Shown one piece after another: positions 46,301 to 54,802 of a stretch of DNA of 64,000 nucleotides. The notes beneath the pieces are model-generated. The model was not told where the DNA came from and made no database searches. It was given only the letters and a program-made list of their open reading frames with translations. Where the stretch lies: positions 186,001 through 250,000 of the forward strand of contig JAURMI010000003.1 of NCBI GenBank assembly GCA_030830785.1. Direction: 5' to 3'. The position numbers and the translations under genes are program-made. Every line of letters starts with the position of its first letter. Position 1 is the stretch's first letter. Origin of the DNA: Crocinitomicaceae bacterium (GTDB taxonomy: Bacteria; Bacteroidota; Bacteroidia; Flavobacteriales_D; Crocinitomicaceae).

Positions 46301-46587
46301 CAATTCTAGTTTATGCTGTTATACTTCATTTTAGGCTCATTCCAGGTTTACAAGGGAGATTTTTATTTAATGCCATGGCCTTCTGGGGTTATTCTGCAAT
46401 ATTATTTACATTCTTTGGAGTTAACTTTATGCTAGTTGGGCTTCACTCCTATGCTCAGGGAGAAGGCTTAGGCCAATTCCCAACTTGGCTTATTTTTCTA
46501 ATTATAATATTTGCTGGACTGACATTAATTGCCTTTTTGCGCAACCGATACATAGAAAAGAAACAAAAAGAAGCCTTGCTACAATGA
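43378..46587 (+). CDS. Fused cytochrome c biogenesis protein CcsBA (ResB-CcsA)
   Basis: This protein has 1069 residues from ATG 43378. The longer frame from 43300 includes the promoter. The ResB-like part (about 1-485) has membrane helices near the start (FASLGLIVFLLAIGAATFI), a large periplasmic region and a helix near 470. Residues about 489-510 (KKATLSFLMLLSVTAYSQQ) look like an internal signal-peptide-like helix leading into a second periplasmic domain (about 510-755). The CcsA part (about 760-1065) holds GHAPWSNGYEAIVF and the tryptophan-rich WWD haem-handling motif at residues 954-971 (WANESWGRYWGWDPKETW). System II proteins export haem and attach it to CxxCH cytochromes. The start of the pseudouridine synthase overlaps its stop (ATGA). 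Confidence 0.93.
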   Translation: MDKFLSNFFSMRFASLGLIVFLLAIGAATFIESIYGIQAAKITIYNALWFECLLLYLTLALIANIIRYKMWSRDKIAMFSFHLAFIVILLGAAITRYLSFEGLMVIREGTSSNYIYTADPYVLINAQDISVKDGPTVLQAWKTYLSEFNNNDFNYKTKLGNKTISIRYLDFKSDRVDSFLVNQRYKASALELVTEGKRSNFLTEEDVLLVGNIPFYLSATRPNAPIGTPGVYLNVMDGKTWVYPTLELKALPMTEMQKLRESGQAPPDSIYLNYPLNQWSEFKPLSLYLIDGQQVVFKRLIPHAKKTLVKAAKKKTGKDYLTIELNDGKATKKIILEGGKDQFPEPMRFAMNGVVYQLEYGSIQKNIPFSVKCRDFKLDKYPGSNSPSSFESELTIEDPRNNAKLDRRVFMNNVIDYDGYRFFQSSYELDNPNTPQNEEGTKLSVNHDALGTNITYFGYLMMALAMILSIFAPAGRFAFLNKKLQQIKQKKATLSFLMLLSVTAYSQQKSSEEKHNHQQIHNPVHFEISVDHSEELASMLVQDYQGRIVPFHTLADQLTRKLNYHNSYKNLNAVQFILSLHMYPSYWVTQPIIQIPRSLRDPLGLKEYASIEALVSNDGQFKWLDQYKTAHQKLESKRNEFDKKLIKLNEKFEVANNIFNWQFMRIIPAKNDPNNSWFVPLSMELAQNDSLPSKLFLNYLSAVHNGGENQTFGEAKDLLKSFKSFQRKAGKAVAPSQSSIEMEIRYNKIQVFKRSYQLYLLSGLLLLIVFFIGIFINSEKKLAKLKWPKRILVAISIGTFVFHGVGLIMRWRISGHAPWSNGYEAIVFISWVTMLAGYVFVKKNQVVLGGAAILAALMLWVSEMNLMDPEITPLVPVLKSYWLMIHVAIITGSYGFLGLACILGLINLKLYLLQTTKSTQKIKLNIKEISIISEMTMTVGLYMLTIGTFLGGVWANESWGRYWGWDPKETWAMVSILVYAVILHFRLIPGLQGRFLFNAMAFWGYSAILFTFFGVNFMLVGLHSYAQGEGLGQFPTWLIFLIIIFAGLTLIAFLRNRYIEKKQKEALLQ

Positions 46588-47276
46588 TGATTGCTGAGCG
46601 GATTCTCTATGAAGATAATCATGTGATTGTTGTCAATAAGTTGCCATCTGAACTCACCCAAGGAGACAAGACAGGCGATCCAACATTGCCAGATTTACTC
46701 AAATTATACTTAAAAGAAAAGTATCAAAAGCCCGGCAATGTTTTTTTAGGTGTTGTGCATCGTTTGGATAGGCCCACTAGTGGGGCTTTGGTTTTTGCCA
46801 AAACCAGTAAGGCACTCGCAAGATTAAATGCTCAATTTCGAAACAAAGAAACCGATAAAGTTTATTGGGCAATAGTTGGCCAAAAACCGCCAAGCACGCA
46901 AGGAAGACTCGAGAATTTCTTGAAAAAAAATGAAGCGCAGAATAAAAGCTATGTAGTTCAACCAAATTCACATGGTGCAAAAACTGCTATTCTTCATTAC
47001 CAAATTATAGGTTCATCAGAACGCTTTTTTTTGCTTCAAATTAATTTAGAAACTGGCAGACACCATCAAATACGGTGTCAATTGGCAAATATCGGTTGCA
47101 TCATTAAAGGCGATCTAAAATACGGTGACAAACGATCAAACCTAGATGGATCTATTTGTCTACATGCCAGAACCATAATGTTCGAACATCCAACGAGCAA
47201 AGAAAACATTGAAGTTGTTGCTCCATTGCCAAACACTGCCGTCTGGAATCTTTTCAATGAGATGACAAACCAATAA
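46584..47276 (+). CDS. RluA-family 23S rRNA/tRNA pseudouridine synthase
   Basis: This protein has 230 residues from ATG 46584 (MMIAERILYEDNHVIVVNKLPSELTQ). The longer frame from 46485 is a read through ccsBA. The catalytic motif HRLDRPTSG with Asp62, followed by GALVFAKTSKALARLN, and the C-terminal GRHHQIRCQLANIGCIIKGDLKYG place it in the RluA/RluD family, without an S4 RNA-binding domain. It isomerises a uridine in rRNA or tRNA; the site is not predictable. It is coupled to ccsBA by an ATGA overlap, and its 3' end overlaps the convergent sugar-transferase gene by 23 bases. Confidence 0.93.
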   Translation: MMIAERILYEDNHVIVVNKLPSELTQGDKTGDPTLPDLLKLYLKEKYQKPGNVFLGVVHRLDRPTSGALVFAKTSKALARLNAQFRNKETDKVYWAIVGQKPPSTQGRLENFLKKNEAQNKSYVVQPNSHGAKTAILHYQIIGSSERFFLLQINLETGRHHQIRCQLANIGCIIKGDLKYGDKRSNLDGSICLHARTIMFEHPTSKENIEVVAPLPNTAVWNLFNEMTNQ

Positions 47277-47853
47277 TTTTCTTAGCGGTTAGCCAAATGA
47301 TTTTTAAATCATGAGAAAAACTTGGATTTGATAAATACTTCTGATTTAAGGCCAATTTAGCCGGCATAATTTCCTCTATATACGCTTTTTGCGGATTCTT
47401 TGCCTTTGCCAATATTTGGTTTTCATCAAAATAGGCCAAGCTCGCATAATCGGTAATGCCAGGTCTAACTTTTAAAATTTTTCGTTGTTCCTGGGTATAC
47501 TTTTCAACAAAAAAAGGCACCTCAGGGCGCGGGCCAACAATGCTCATGTCACCTTTAATTACATTAATGAACTGCGGAAACTCATCTAACTTGAAACGGC
47601 GAATAAATCGTCCCATTTTAGTTATTCTTGGGTCGCTGTTCCCAATGGTGATTTGACTCCCTTCATTGGAATCACGATACATCGATCTGAATTTAATCAA
47701 ATTAAATAAACGTCCATTTAATCCAACGCGCTGCTGAAAATAAAAAGGCCCACCTTTTGACTCGAAAATGATTAAAAAGATTAAAATCACGCCCAGCGGT
47801 AAAAAACAAGCAGTGATTATTGTAGATAAAAAAATATCGAGTACTCTTTTCAT
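47254..47853 (-). CDS. Bacterial sugar transferase (undecaprenyl-phosphate glycosyl-1-phosphate transferase)
   Basis: This protein has 199 residues from ATG 47853 (MKRVLDIFLSTIITACFLPLGVI); a TTG at 47868 would add five residues and lies in the promoter motif. One N-terminal re-entrant/membrane helix is followed by the conserved catalytic domain: FYFQQRVGLNGRLFNLIKFRSM, RRFKLDEFPQFINVIKGDMSIVGPRPE and VRPGITDYAS. The family transfers a sugar-1-phosphate to undecaprenyl phosphate at the start of O-antigen, capsule or exopolysaccharide synthesis. No polysaccharide cluster surrounds it here, apart from the two glycosyltransferases 7-9 kb away. Confidence 0.94.
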   Translation of the reverse strand: MKRVLDIFLSTIITACFLPLGVILIFLIIFESKGGPFYFQQRVGLNGRLFNLIKFRSMYRDSNEGSQITIGNSDPRITKMGRFIRRFKLDEFPQFINVIKGDMSIVGPRPEVPFFVEKYTQEQRKILKVRPGITDYASLAYFDENQILAKAKNPQKAYIEEIMPAKLALNQKYLSNPSFSHDLKIIWLTAKKIIGLSSH

Positions 47854-47865
47854 TGTAACTTCGTA

Positions 47866-47873
47866 CAAAGCTA
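47866..47873 (-). promoter_or_regulatory. -7 promoter element of the sugar-transferase gene
   Basis: TAGCTTTG on the minus strand, 12 bases before ATG 47853. It lies in the 32-bp divergent gap with the small unknown gene at 47886. Confidence 0.5.
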
Positions 47874-47885
47874 AACAAAACTTAA

Positions 47886-48200
47886 TTGAACGATATATTC
47901 GATGTTAAAATTGCACTAGAGCAGGCTGAGTTTAAGCTGCAGACCATTGCCCAATTGCAAAAAGATTTAGATAGAGCACAGTGCAATTGCACGGTGAGTA
48001 CTTCGGGTTTTTACAAGGAATTGGCAGCGCATTTACAAACATTAACATCCGAAAAATTAAAACGCTTACTTTACTTAATTGATTTACCCGAAAATTGTGG
48101 GAATTTGCCCACAACAAATGTAGACTTTGAACAATTAAGTGAACAGATTATAAAACGAGAGGCGTTTAAGGTATACCTTCGAAAACGCTTCTCAGACTAA
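47886..48200 (+). CDS. Small protein of unknown function, probable TTG start
   Basis: This 104-codon frame is read from TTG 47886 (fM-NDIFDVKIALEQAEFKLQ). It contains no internal Met codon at all, so no ATG start is available in this frame. The composition is that of a soluble, mostly helical protein: an N-terminal heptad-like helix (ALEQAEFKLQTIAQLQKDLDRAQ), a short CNC segment, then KELAAHLQTLTSEKLKRLLYLIDLPE, which reads like a conserved globular part. I recognise no family. It sits between the sugar transferase (divergent) and dnaN (101 bases downstream). Coding potential looks real, but the start and existence need comparative support. Confidence 0.65.
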   Translation: MNDIFDVKIALEQAEFKLQTIAQLQKDLDRAQCNCTVSTSGFYKELAAHLQTLTSEKLKRLLYLIDLPENCGNLPTTNVDFEQLSEQIIKREAFKVYLRKRFSD

Positions 48201-48275
48201 TCAATTACTGTTGAAAGTCTTTTGAAATTGTTCAAATCTCTGCAGTGTTTTTAGGCTCATTTTCAGTTGAAATGT

Positions 48276-48283
48276 TAACTTTG
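48276..48283 (+). promoter_or_regulatory. -7 promoter element of dnaN
   Basis: TAACTTTG, 18 bases before ATG 48302. The 101-bp gap after the small protein gene has no terminator that I can see. Confidence 0.55.
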
Positions 48284-48301
48284 TAGTACAAAATTTTTTT
48301 T

Positions 48302-49420
48302 ATGAATTTTATTGCCTCTAGCACCACCTTACTTCGCCACCTACAAAGTATTTCGGGTGTGCTCAATACTAGCAATACGCTTCCCATTCTCGATAACTTT
48401 CTATTTGAAATTACTGATGGTGTGCTAACGGTCTCTATTTCGGATCTAGAAACCACCATGATGACTAAACTCGAGGTTCAATCCGAAGAAAACGGTAAAA
48501 TAGCCATCCCTGCAAAATTATTGCTCGATGTGCTTAAAAACCTCCCAGACCAACCATGTACTTTTAAAGTAAATAATGCCAATTTTCAAATTGAAATTGC
48601 CTATGATAATGGAAAATCAAGAATGGTAGGATTCAACGGAGATGAATTTCCAAAAGTCCCTGAATTGGCAAATAAAAGCGCCATCACGCTCTCTGGAACT
48701 GTTTTATCAAAAGCCATAAATAAAACTCTTTTTGCCACTGGAAACGATGATCTTCGGCCGGTAATGAGCGGTGTGTTTTGTCAGTTTTCTGGTTCTGAAT
48801 TTACTTTCGTGGCGACAGATGCCCATAAGCTAGTGCGGTACAAAAGAACCGATGCAAAATCTAGCGGCAGTTCGGCTTTTATTTTACCCAAAAAACCGCT
48901 GAATTTGCTTAAAACAAATTTGCGTGGCGACGAAGAAATTCTTTTAGAATATAACGAATCAAACGCAGTATTTACATTTTCTGATTTGGTTTTGGTTTGT
49001 CGATTAATTGATGGAAAATATCCAAATTATGAAGCCGTCATTCCCAAGGAAAACCCAAATGTTCTGACAATAGACCGCAACCAATTTTTATCATCAATTA
49101 AGCGCGTTTCAATATTCTCCAATAAAACAACACATCAAATTAGACTCAAATTAGCGGGTTCTGAACTCTCATTATTTGCCGAAGACATTGACTTTGCAAA
49201 CGAAGCAACAGAAAGACTCACGTGTAACTATGATGGAGATGATCTAGAAATTGGGTTTAACTCTCGTTTTTTACTAGAAATGTTGAGTAATATAGATGCA
49301 GATGAGATTAAGCTTTCAATGTCAGAGCCAAGCAGAGCAGGCTTACTTACTCCGGCAAATCAAGAGAATGCCAATGAGGATATTTTGATGCTGGTAATGC
49401 CTGTGATGTTGAATCGTTAA
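48302..49420 (+). CDS. dnaN: DNA polymerase III subunit beta (sliding clamp)
   Basis: This 372-residue ring-forming clamp tethers the replicative polymerase to DNA. Three similar domains are seen. The N-terminal part is MNFIASSTTLLRHLQSISGVLNTSNTLPILDNFLFE. The middle has GVFCQFSGSEFTFVATDAHKLVRYKR. The end is NANEDILMLVMPVMLNR, the hydrophobic C-terminus that forms the clamp-binding pocket. rlmN follows after 7 bases. dnaA and recF are not adjacent, so this is not an oriC-type neighbourhood. Confidence 0.98.
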   Translation: MNFIASSTTLLRHLQSISGVLNTSNTLPILDNFLFEITDGVLTVSISDLETTMMTKLEVQSEENGKIAIPAKLLLDVLKNLPDQPCTFKVNNANFQIEIAYDNGKSRMVGFNGDEFPKVPELANKSAITLSGTVLSKAINKTLFATGNDDLRPVMSGVFCQFSGSEFTFVATDAHKLVRYKRTDAKSSGSSAFILPKKPLNLLKTNLRGDEEILLEYNESNAVFTFSDLVLVCRLIDGKYPNYEAVIPKENPNVLTIDRNQFLSSIKRVSIFSNKTTHQIRLKLAGSELSLFAEDIDFANEATERLTCNYDGDDLEIGFNSRFLLEMLSNIDADEIKLSMSEPSRAGLLTPANQENANEDILMLVMPVMLNR

Positions 49421-49427
49421 ATTTTGA

Positions 49428-50504
49428 ATGGATCAAGCTTTAACCAATATTCGTAACCTCTCTTTAGAGGAACTCAAATTGAGTTTTTTGGAATTTGGTG
49501 AAAAATCATTTAGAGCAAACCAAGTTTGGGAGTGGCTTTGGCAAAAAAACGCACATTCTTTTGAGCAAATGAGCAATTTAAGCCTTTCTATGCGATCCTG
49601 GCTAAATTCCCGCTATTATATAGATTTTATCACATTACAAGACCAACAAATTAGTAAGGACCGAACAATTAAAAGTGCATTTCTAGTTGATGAAGGAAAG
49701 GTAATCGAAGGCGTGCTTATCCCAACTAGTTCGCGCATGACGGCATGTATTTCCTCTCAAGTTGGTTGTAGTCTGGCTTGCAAATTTTGTGCAACAGGCA
49801 GACTTAAACTCATGCGCAATTTGAGTGTGGGAGAAATTGTTGATCAAGTTGTTTATTTAAATAATGAAGCATTTAAAAACTATCAACAGCATCTAAGCAA
49901 TATTGTATATATGGGCATGGGTGAACCTCTACTCAATTATAAAAATGTGTTGCACTCCATTGATAGAATATGCAGCGAAGACGGGCTTGGAATATCGCCA
50001 AGGAGAATCACGGTTTCTACTGCAGGTATCTCTAAAATGATCTCCAAACTTGGAGATGATAAGGTTCGGTTTAATCTTGCGCTTTCCTTACATGCGGCAA
50101 ACGATCAAAAACGCAACGAGATTATGGAAATCAATGAAAGTAATAACCTACAATCATTGAGCTCAGCCTTACAACATTTTCATCAAAAAACGGGATCAAG
50201 GGTAACTTTTGAATACATTATTTTTAAAAATTTCAATGACGAACTTTCCGACGCCAAGGAGCTTGCCAATTTTGCCAAATGCGTACCATGCAAAATCAAC
50301 ATAATTGAATATAATCCAATAGATGACGGAATCTATCAACAGGCAGACACCAAAAAAGTAGAAGCTTTCGCAGAATATTTGGCTTCTATGAACCTCATCG
50401 TAAATGTAAGAAGAAGCCGTGGAAAAGACATCGATGCAGCTTGCGGACAACTTGCCAACAAAAACAAAGCGATTGCTGCTAACGATCGGGCATTAAAGTT
50501 TTAA
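49428..50504 (+). CDS. rlmN: Dual-specificity rRNA/tRNA methyltransferase RlmN
   Basis: This 358-residue radical-SAM enzyme methylates C2 of an adenosine in 23S rRNA and some tRNAs. The cluster motif is Cys114-x3-Cys118-x2-Cys121 (GCSLACKFCATG). Further signatures: YMGMGEPLLNYKNV, RRITVSTAGI, LSLHAANDQKRNEIMEIN and the C-terminal RRSRGKDIDAACGQLA, whose Cys is the catalytic residue. It is downstream of dnaN and 2 bases before an ABC ATPase gene. Confidence 0.97.
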   Translation: MDQALTNIRNLSLEELKLSFLEFGEKSFRANQVWEWLWQKNAHSFEQMSNLSLSMRSWLNSRYYIDFITLQDQQISKDRTIKSAFLVDEGKVIEGVLIPTSSRMTACISSQVGCSLACKFCATGRLKLMRNLSVGEIVDQVVYLNNEAFKNYQQHLSNIVYMGMGEPLLNYKNVLHSIDRICSEDGLGISPRRITVSTAGISKMISKLGDDKVRFNLALSLHAANDQKRNEIMEINESNNLQSLSSALQHFHQKTGSRVTFEYIIFKNFNDELSDAKELANFAKCVPCKINIIEYNPIDDGIYQQADTKKVEAFAEYLASMNLIVNVRRSRGKDIDAACGQLANKNKAIAANDRALKF

Positions 50505-50506
50505 AT

Positions 50507-51265
50507 ATGATTTCAGTACAACAGCTAAATAAAACCTTCACTCTTTCAAAACAACAGCGCAAAGAGCTTCACACCAAGGATAAAACGGCAGTTGCCGTCC
50601 AAGACTTGAGTTTTACTTGTCAATCAGGACGTATTTTTTCATTACTTGGGCCTAATGGTGCAGGGAAAACCACTACCCTTCGAATGTTGGCAACGCTATT
50701 AAAACCAAGCTCAGGAGACATACAAATTGAGGGGATAAATGCAATTGATAATCCTCAAGAGGCTCGTAAAAATATTGGCTTTTTGACTGGATCAACTGGT
50801 CTTTATGCAAGATTGACTCCTGTAGAATTAGTAGATTATTATGCCGATTTATATGGAGTAGATAAAATCACTAGAGAAAGACGCAAAGAAGAGCTTTTCC
50901 ACTTACTTCACATGGAAGATTTCTTGAACAAACGCATCGGAAAATTGAGTACCGGAATGAAGCAAAAAGTTTCTATTTGTCGCACAATGATTCACGATCC
51001 GAGTGTGATAATTTTTGATGAACCGACAAGTGGACTCGATGTAATTACAGCTGAAAATATAATCAAACTGATACGTTCTTGTAAAGACCAAGGTAAGACG
51101 GTTATTTTTTCTAGTCACATAATGAGTGAAGTTGACCTACTTTGCGATGATCTTGCCATAATACATCAAGGGAAACTTAAATTCTTAGGAACCATGCAAG
51201 ACTTTAAGTCTCAAATGCAATCTGACAATCTAACAGAAGATTTTATCCGAATTGTTCAAGCTTAA
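50507..51265 (+). CDS. ABC transporter ATP-binding protein (NatA-like)
   Basis: This 252-residue ATPase has Walker A GPNGAGKTT, the signature LSTGMKQKVSICRTM, Walker B VIIFDEPTSGLD and the switch His in IFSSHIMSEVD. N-terminal sequence ISVQQLNKTFTLSKQQRKELHTKDKTAVAVQDLSF and the overall pattern match NatA-type ATPases, which pair with an ABC-2 permease. The permease gene starts 10 bases downstream. In Bacillus the pair extrudes sodium; here sodium or another substrate is possible. It follows rlmN after 2 bases. Confidence 0.93.
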   Translation: MISVQQLNKTFTLSKQQRKELHTKDKTAVAVQDLSFTCQSGRIFSLLGPNGAGKTTTLRMLATLLKPSSGDIQIEGINAIDNPQEARKNIGFLTGSTGLYARLTPVELVDYYADLYGVDKITRERRKEELFHLLHMEDFLNKRIGKLSTGMKQKVSICRTMIHDPSVIIFDEPTSGLDVITAENIIKLIRSCKDQGKTVIFSSHIMSEVDLLCDDLAIIHQGKLKFLGTMQDFKSQMQSDNLTEDFIRIVQA

Positions 51266-51275
51266 TAAATTGACT

Positions 51276-52466
51276 ATGATATTTAGAATTTTTCGAAAAG
51301 AACTTACCGATACCTTGAGAGATAGACGCACCTTAATGACGATGCTCGTAATTCCAATTTTAGTTTTCCCAATCATTCTCAATGTCTTTGTAGAAGTTTC
51401 CAAATCTTTTGAAGAAAGTGCCAGCGCTAAAGTCATGAATATTGGAATTGTAGGAGACAATCATGACAAGTATAAAATACAACTCGAACAATTACCACGT
51501 ACGCTTGGACCAAAGAAAATAAGCACTTTTAAGGATAGCCTTCAACTAAGAAAAGCTATTGAATCTAAAAAAATACAACTAGGTTTAATTATCCCTGGTG
51601 ATGAGTCTCTTCTGCGAGACCAAGACCAAACCATAGATCTGAAATGGTACCTTGATGCCTCAGAAGTTGGTCATTCTCAAAGGGCGCAAGCATATGGGGC
51701 AAGTTTGCAATCAATGGCAGAGGCCGAACGCCTACAAAAACTCGGCATAAAACAAGAACAAATTAATCCTTTAAAAAATTCCATTATCAATTGCGCAAGC
51801 GACAAAAAAATGATTGGTCAACTTGCAGGTGGATTTTTACCCTATATTTTTATTGCATTTGGCTTTATTGGTTGTATGTATCCGGCTATCGATCTCTTTA
51901 CTGGCGAAAAAGAAAGGGGAACTTTAGAAACACTTTTAACAGTACCCATAAGTCATTGGAAAATTCTAATTGGAAAAATGTTAGTTGTTGTTTGTTCAGG
52001 AATGCTTGCAGCAACTTGTGCTCTTCTAGGCTTGTTTATTTCGATTGAGTTTTTAGATTTAGCTGCAAATAAAGAACTACTCGAAGTGATTCACAGTGTA
52101 TTGACACCAACCTTTATTATATCGATGTTTGCCCTATTGTTTCCCTTGGTTATATTTTTTGCCGGGGTCATGATTCCAGTAGCGATTTACGCCAAAACAT
52201 TTAAAGAAGCCCAAAGTATTATTACTCCTATGAATATTTTGATGGTATTGCCTGCGATGATTGGATTTTTTCCAGGAATTGAACTCAATTTAAATACAGC
52301 ATTCATACCAGTTATTAATGTTGTTTTAGCGACAAAGGAACTTATTTCAGGTTCCCTTTCATGGTTTTACTTTTCTTGTGTATTTGGAGTGATGTGCCTG
52401 CTAGCAATTCTTGCAATTGGCTTATCTTACAAGCAGTTTGGTAAAGAAACAAACATCTTAAGCTAA
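51276..52466 (+). CDS. ABC-2 type transporter permease (NatB-like)
   Basis: This protein has 396 residues from ATG 51276 (MIFRIFRKELTDTLRDRRTLMTMLVIPILVFP). The frame start at 51252 uses TTG inside the preceding gene. One N-terminal helix, a large extracytoplasmic region (about 50-190) and five further helices are seen. The segment DLFTGEKERGTLETLLTVPISHWKILIGKML is the ABC-2 permease/NatB motif. It forms an exporter with the ATPase encoded just upstream. Its end overlaps the convergent ABC-F gene by 9 bases. Confidence 0.92.
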   Translation: MIFRIFRKELTDTLRDRRTLMTMLVIPILVFPIILNVFVEVSKSFEESASAKVMNIGIVGDNHDKYKIQLEQLPRTLGPKKISTFKDSLQLRKAIESKKIQLGLIIPGDESLLRDQDQTIDLKWYLDASEVGHSQRAQAYGASLQSMAEAERLQKLGIKQEQINPLKNSIINCASDKKMIGQLAGGFLPYIFIAFGFIGCMYPAIDLFTGEKERGTLETLLTVPISHWKILIGKMLVVVCSGMLAATCALLGLFISIEFLDLAANKELLEVIHSVLTPTFIISMFALLFPLVIFFAGVMIPVAIYAKTFKEAQSIITPMNILMVLPAMIGFFPGIELNLNTAFIPVINVVLATKELISGSLSWFYFSCVFGVMCLLAILAIGLSYKQFGKETNILS

Positions 52467-54317
52467 TTCTGAAAGTTCAAACCAGCGCAAAGTTAGCTGT
52501 TCAATTTGATCTATAACTTGGCCTAAGCGCGCCCCTTTGTCAATGAGTGCTTCATTGGAAAGTGCACCACTAGAAAGTTCATTGCTCAATTGTTCTTTTT
52601 CATTTTCTAAAACCGGTAAATCGAGCTCTATTTGTTCTAGCTCTTGCTTCTGCTTAAAACTAAGCTTTCGCTTATTTTCTGATTTAGTTGGCAAAGCTTT
52701 TGCCGTAGCCTTTGGCAGCTCTTTATTGAGTTCCTTAGAGGACTGTTGAATTATGGTCCTGTAGGTATGGTAATTACCCGTGATGTCCTTGATTTTTCCT
52801 TCTCCTTGAAAAACAAAAAGGTGATCAACCATTTTGTCCATAAAATAGCGATCGTGAGATACTAGAATTAAGCTGCCCTGAAATAGGCGAAGGTAATCCT
52901 CCAAAACTGCCATGGCAAATATATCGAGATCATTGGTAGGCTCATCGAGAATTAAAAAGTTTGGATTGAGCATAAGCACACGCAATAGCTTTAAACGACG
53001 GCGCTCTCCCCCACTGAGTTTATTTACAAAGTGGTAGTGCATATCTCTAGGAAACAAAAAGCGCTCGAGTAACTGTGCGGCCGATAGTTGTCGGCCTTTT
53101 TCAAGTGGAATATATTCAGCTACTTCACGGACTACATCGATGACTTTCATTTCAGGGTCTACCTCTATAAGATCTTGAGCATAATAGCCAAATACTACCG
53201 TATCGCCAACCACAATTTTGCCTTTATCTGGAGCAGTTTCTGAGGTAAGCATTTTTAAAAATGTGGTTTTACCCGTTCCGTTATTTCCAACTATCCCTAA
53301 GCGCTCTTGGCGCTGAAAATGATAGCTAAAATCATCGAGCATCTTGCGAGCACCAAAGGCCTTACTTACCTTATGAAACTCTACAATTTTGGTGCCTAGT
53401 CGCTCCATTTTAATGGGCAATTCCAATTCTTCTTCATCGAGTCTTTGAGAGGCCACCTTCTTGAGTTCAGCAAATGCATCTACACGGGCCTTTTGTTTGG
53501 TACCGCGCGCCTTGGGTTGGCGCCGGATCCAGTCGAGTTCTTTTCTAAAAGTATTTTTTGCCTTTTCAATGGTTGCCTGGGCCTGTTCTTCTCGTTCGGC
53601 TTTTTTTTCTAAGTAATATGAAAAATTACCCTTGTACTTGTAGATGGTTTGGTCCGATAATTCAAGAATTGTATCACAGACCACTTCCAAGAAATAACGG
53701 TCATGCGTAACCATTAATAGCGTCAGTTTAGAGGCGGATAAATATTGTTCTAACCACTCAATCATATCCAAATCCAAATGGTTAGTTGGCTCATCTAAAA
53801 TAAGAAACTCTGCTTCAGAAAGTAAAACCTTTGCCAAAGCAACCCTTTTCTTCTGCCCACCTGATAACTGACCAACTTTTTGTGTCAAATTAATGAGTTT
53901 TAATACTGAAAGTACCTGTTGAACTTTCACCTCAAGATCCCATGCTTGGTGTTCGGTCAATTCCTGATAAAGTTCACCAAGTAGGGCTTCATCATTGGAT
54001 GCCAAAGCATCAGTATAAGCCTTTACGAGCTTAATCTGAGGCAAATCATGGTCAAGGACCGCATCCAAAATACTGAGTTCTGCATTAAGGTCTTCGGTCT
54101 GTTCCATGAAGGCAATTGGCAAACCTTTTCTAAATGTAACACTGCCGCTATCAATAGACTCCTTGCCTAAAATACATTTTAGTAATGTCGATTTGCCGGC
54201 GCCATTTTTTGCAACAATCGCAACCTTCTGACCTAATTCGATGCCAAATGAAAGTTCAGAAAACAAAAGTCGCTCACCGTAAGATTTAGTGAGTTGTTCA
54301 ACAGAGAGAAAATTCAT
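52458..54317 (-). CDS. ABC-F family ATPase (Uup/EttA-type)
   Basis: This 619-residue soluble protein has two ABC domains in tandem and no membrane segments. Domain 1 has GKSTLLKCILGKE, LSGGQKKRVALAKVLL and FLILDEPTNHLDLDM. Domain 2 has GTGKTTFLKML, LSGGERRRLKLLRVLM and FLILDEPTNDLD. A linker with the conserved IRRQPKARGTKQKARVDAF and a C-terminal coiled coil (KLSFKQKQELEQIELDLPVLENEKEQL) make Uup the closest relative. ABC-F proteins act on ribosomes; Uup-type members also affect branched-DNA and ribosome assembly functions. It lies 2 bases after the DUF4293 gene in an operon with aroC. Confidence 0.93.
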   Translation of the reverse strand: MNFLSVEQLTKSYGERLLFSELSFGIELGQKVAIVAKNGAGKSTLLKCILGKESIDSGSVTFRKGLPIAFMEQTEDLNAELSILDAVLDHDLPQIKLVKAYTDALASNDEALLGELYQELTEHQAWDLEVKVQQVLSVLKLINLTQKVGQLSGGQKKRVALAKVLLSEAEFLILDEPTNHLDLDMIEWLEQYLSASKLTLLMVTHDRYFLEVVCDTILELSDQTIYKYKGNFSYYLEKKAEREEQAQATIEKAKNTFRKELDWIRRQPKARGTKQKARVDAFAELKKVASQRLDEEELELPIKMERLGTKIVEFHKVSKAFGARKMLDDFSYHFQRQERLGIVGNNGTGKTTFLKMLTSETAPDKGKIVVGDTVVFGYYAQDLIEVDPEMKVIDVVREVAEYIPLEKGRQLSAAQLLERFLFPRDMHYHFVNKLSGGERRRLKLLRVLMLNPNFLILDEPTNDLDIFAMAVLEDYLRLFQGSLILVSHDRYFMDKMVDHLFVFQGEGKIKDITGNYHTYRTIIQQSSKELNKELPKATAKALPTKSENKRKLSFKQKQELEQIELDLPVLENEKEQLSNELSSGALSNEALIDKGARLGQVIDQIEQLTLRWFELSELA

Positions 54318-54319
54318 GA

Positions 54320-54802
54320 TTAGCGCAAACGATCTAAGGATTCTAAGATTTCTTTATCTTTTTTTACTCCCTTAAAGGCAAAATAACTTAGCGGTAACCC
54401 AATAACACTTAAATAGTAGCCCCAGCCTAACTTGATTGATGTTGCATTATCAACTAAAAAACCTAAACTACCCAAAATAAGAACGCTCAACAAGCCAACT
54501 ACATAAATTAACAAAGCCAAACGCGCCAAATGAAATTGCCGTTTAAGATTTTTATAATTCATCATGGCAAAATAATTGAAAAGCACCAAGGCAATAACAA
54601 AATAAAATAGAATTGATTCTACATAGTTTTCAGCTTTTTGGAGTGGTACAGAGATTTCACTATTGAAGCGTTGGACCCCATAAACTGAATAGGAAAAATA
54701 GTTTTTCTGTGTAGGAAAACCAAAAATCTCCATTCCAAAAAGTAATGATGATAATAGCAGCATAACGCCTATAAAATAGAGGGTTTGAATTCTTTGTATC
54801 AT
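54320..54802 (-). CDS. DUF4293 family membrane protein
   Basis: This 160-residue protein has four hydrophobic helices: residues about 7-23, 60-80, 95-115 and 120-140. The start [23 protein letters not shown] is characteristic of the Bacteroidota family DUF4293. Function is unknown. The start overlaps the aroC stop (ATGA) and the stop is 2 bases before the ABC-F start. Confidence 0.88.
   Translation of the reverse strand: MIQRIQTLYFIGVMLLLSSLLFGMEIFGFPTQKNYFSYSVYGVQRFNSEISVPLQKAENYVESILFYFVIALVLFNYFAMMNYKNLKRQFHLARLALLIYVVGLLSVLILGSLGFLVDNATSIKLGWGYYLSVIGLPLSYFAFKGVKKDKEILESLDRLR

Noticed and set aside
48201..48301. Possible replication origin upstream of dnaN
   Set aside because: No DnaA-box cluster is evident and dnaA is not adjacent.
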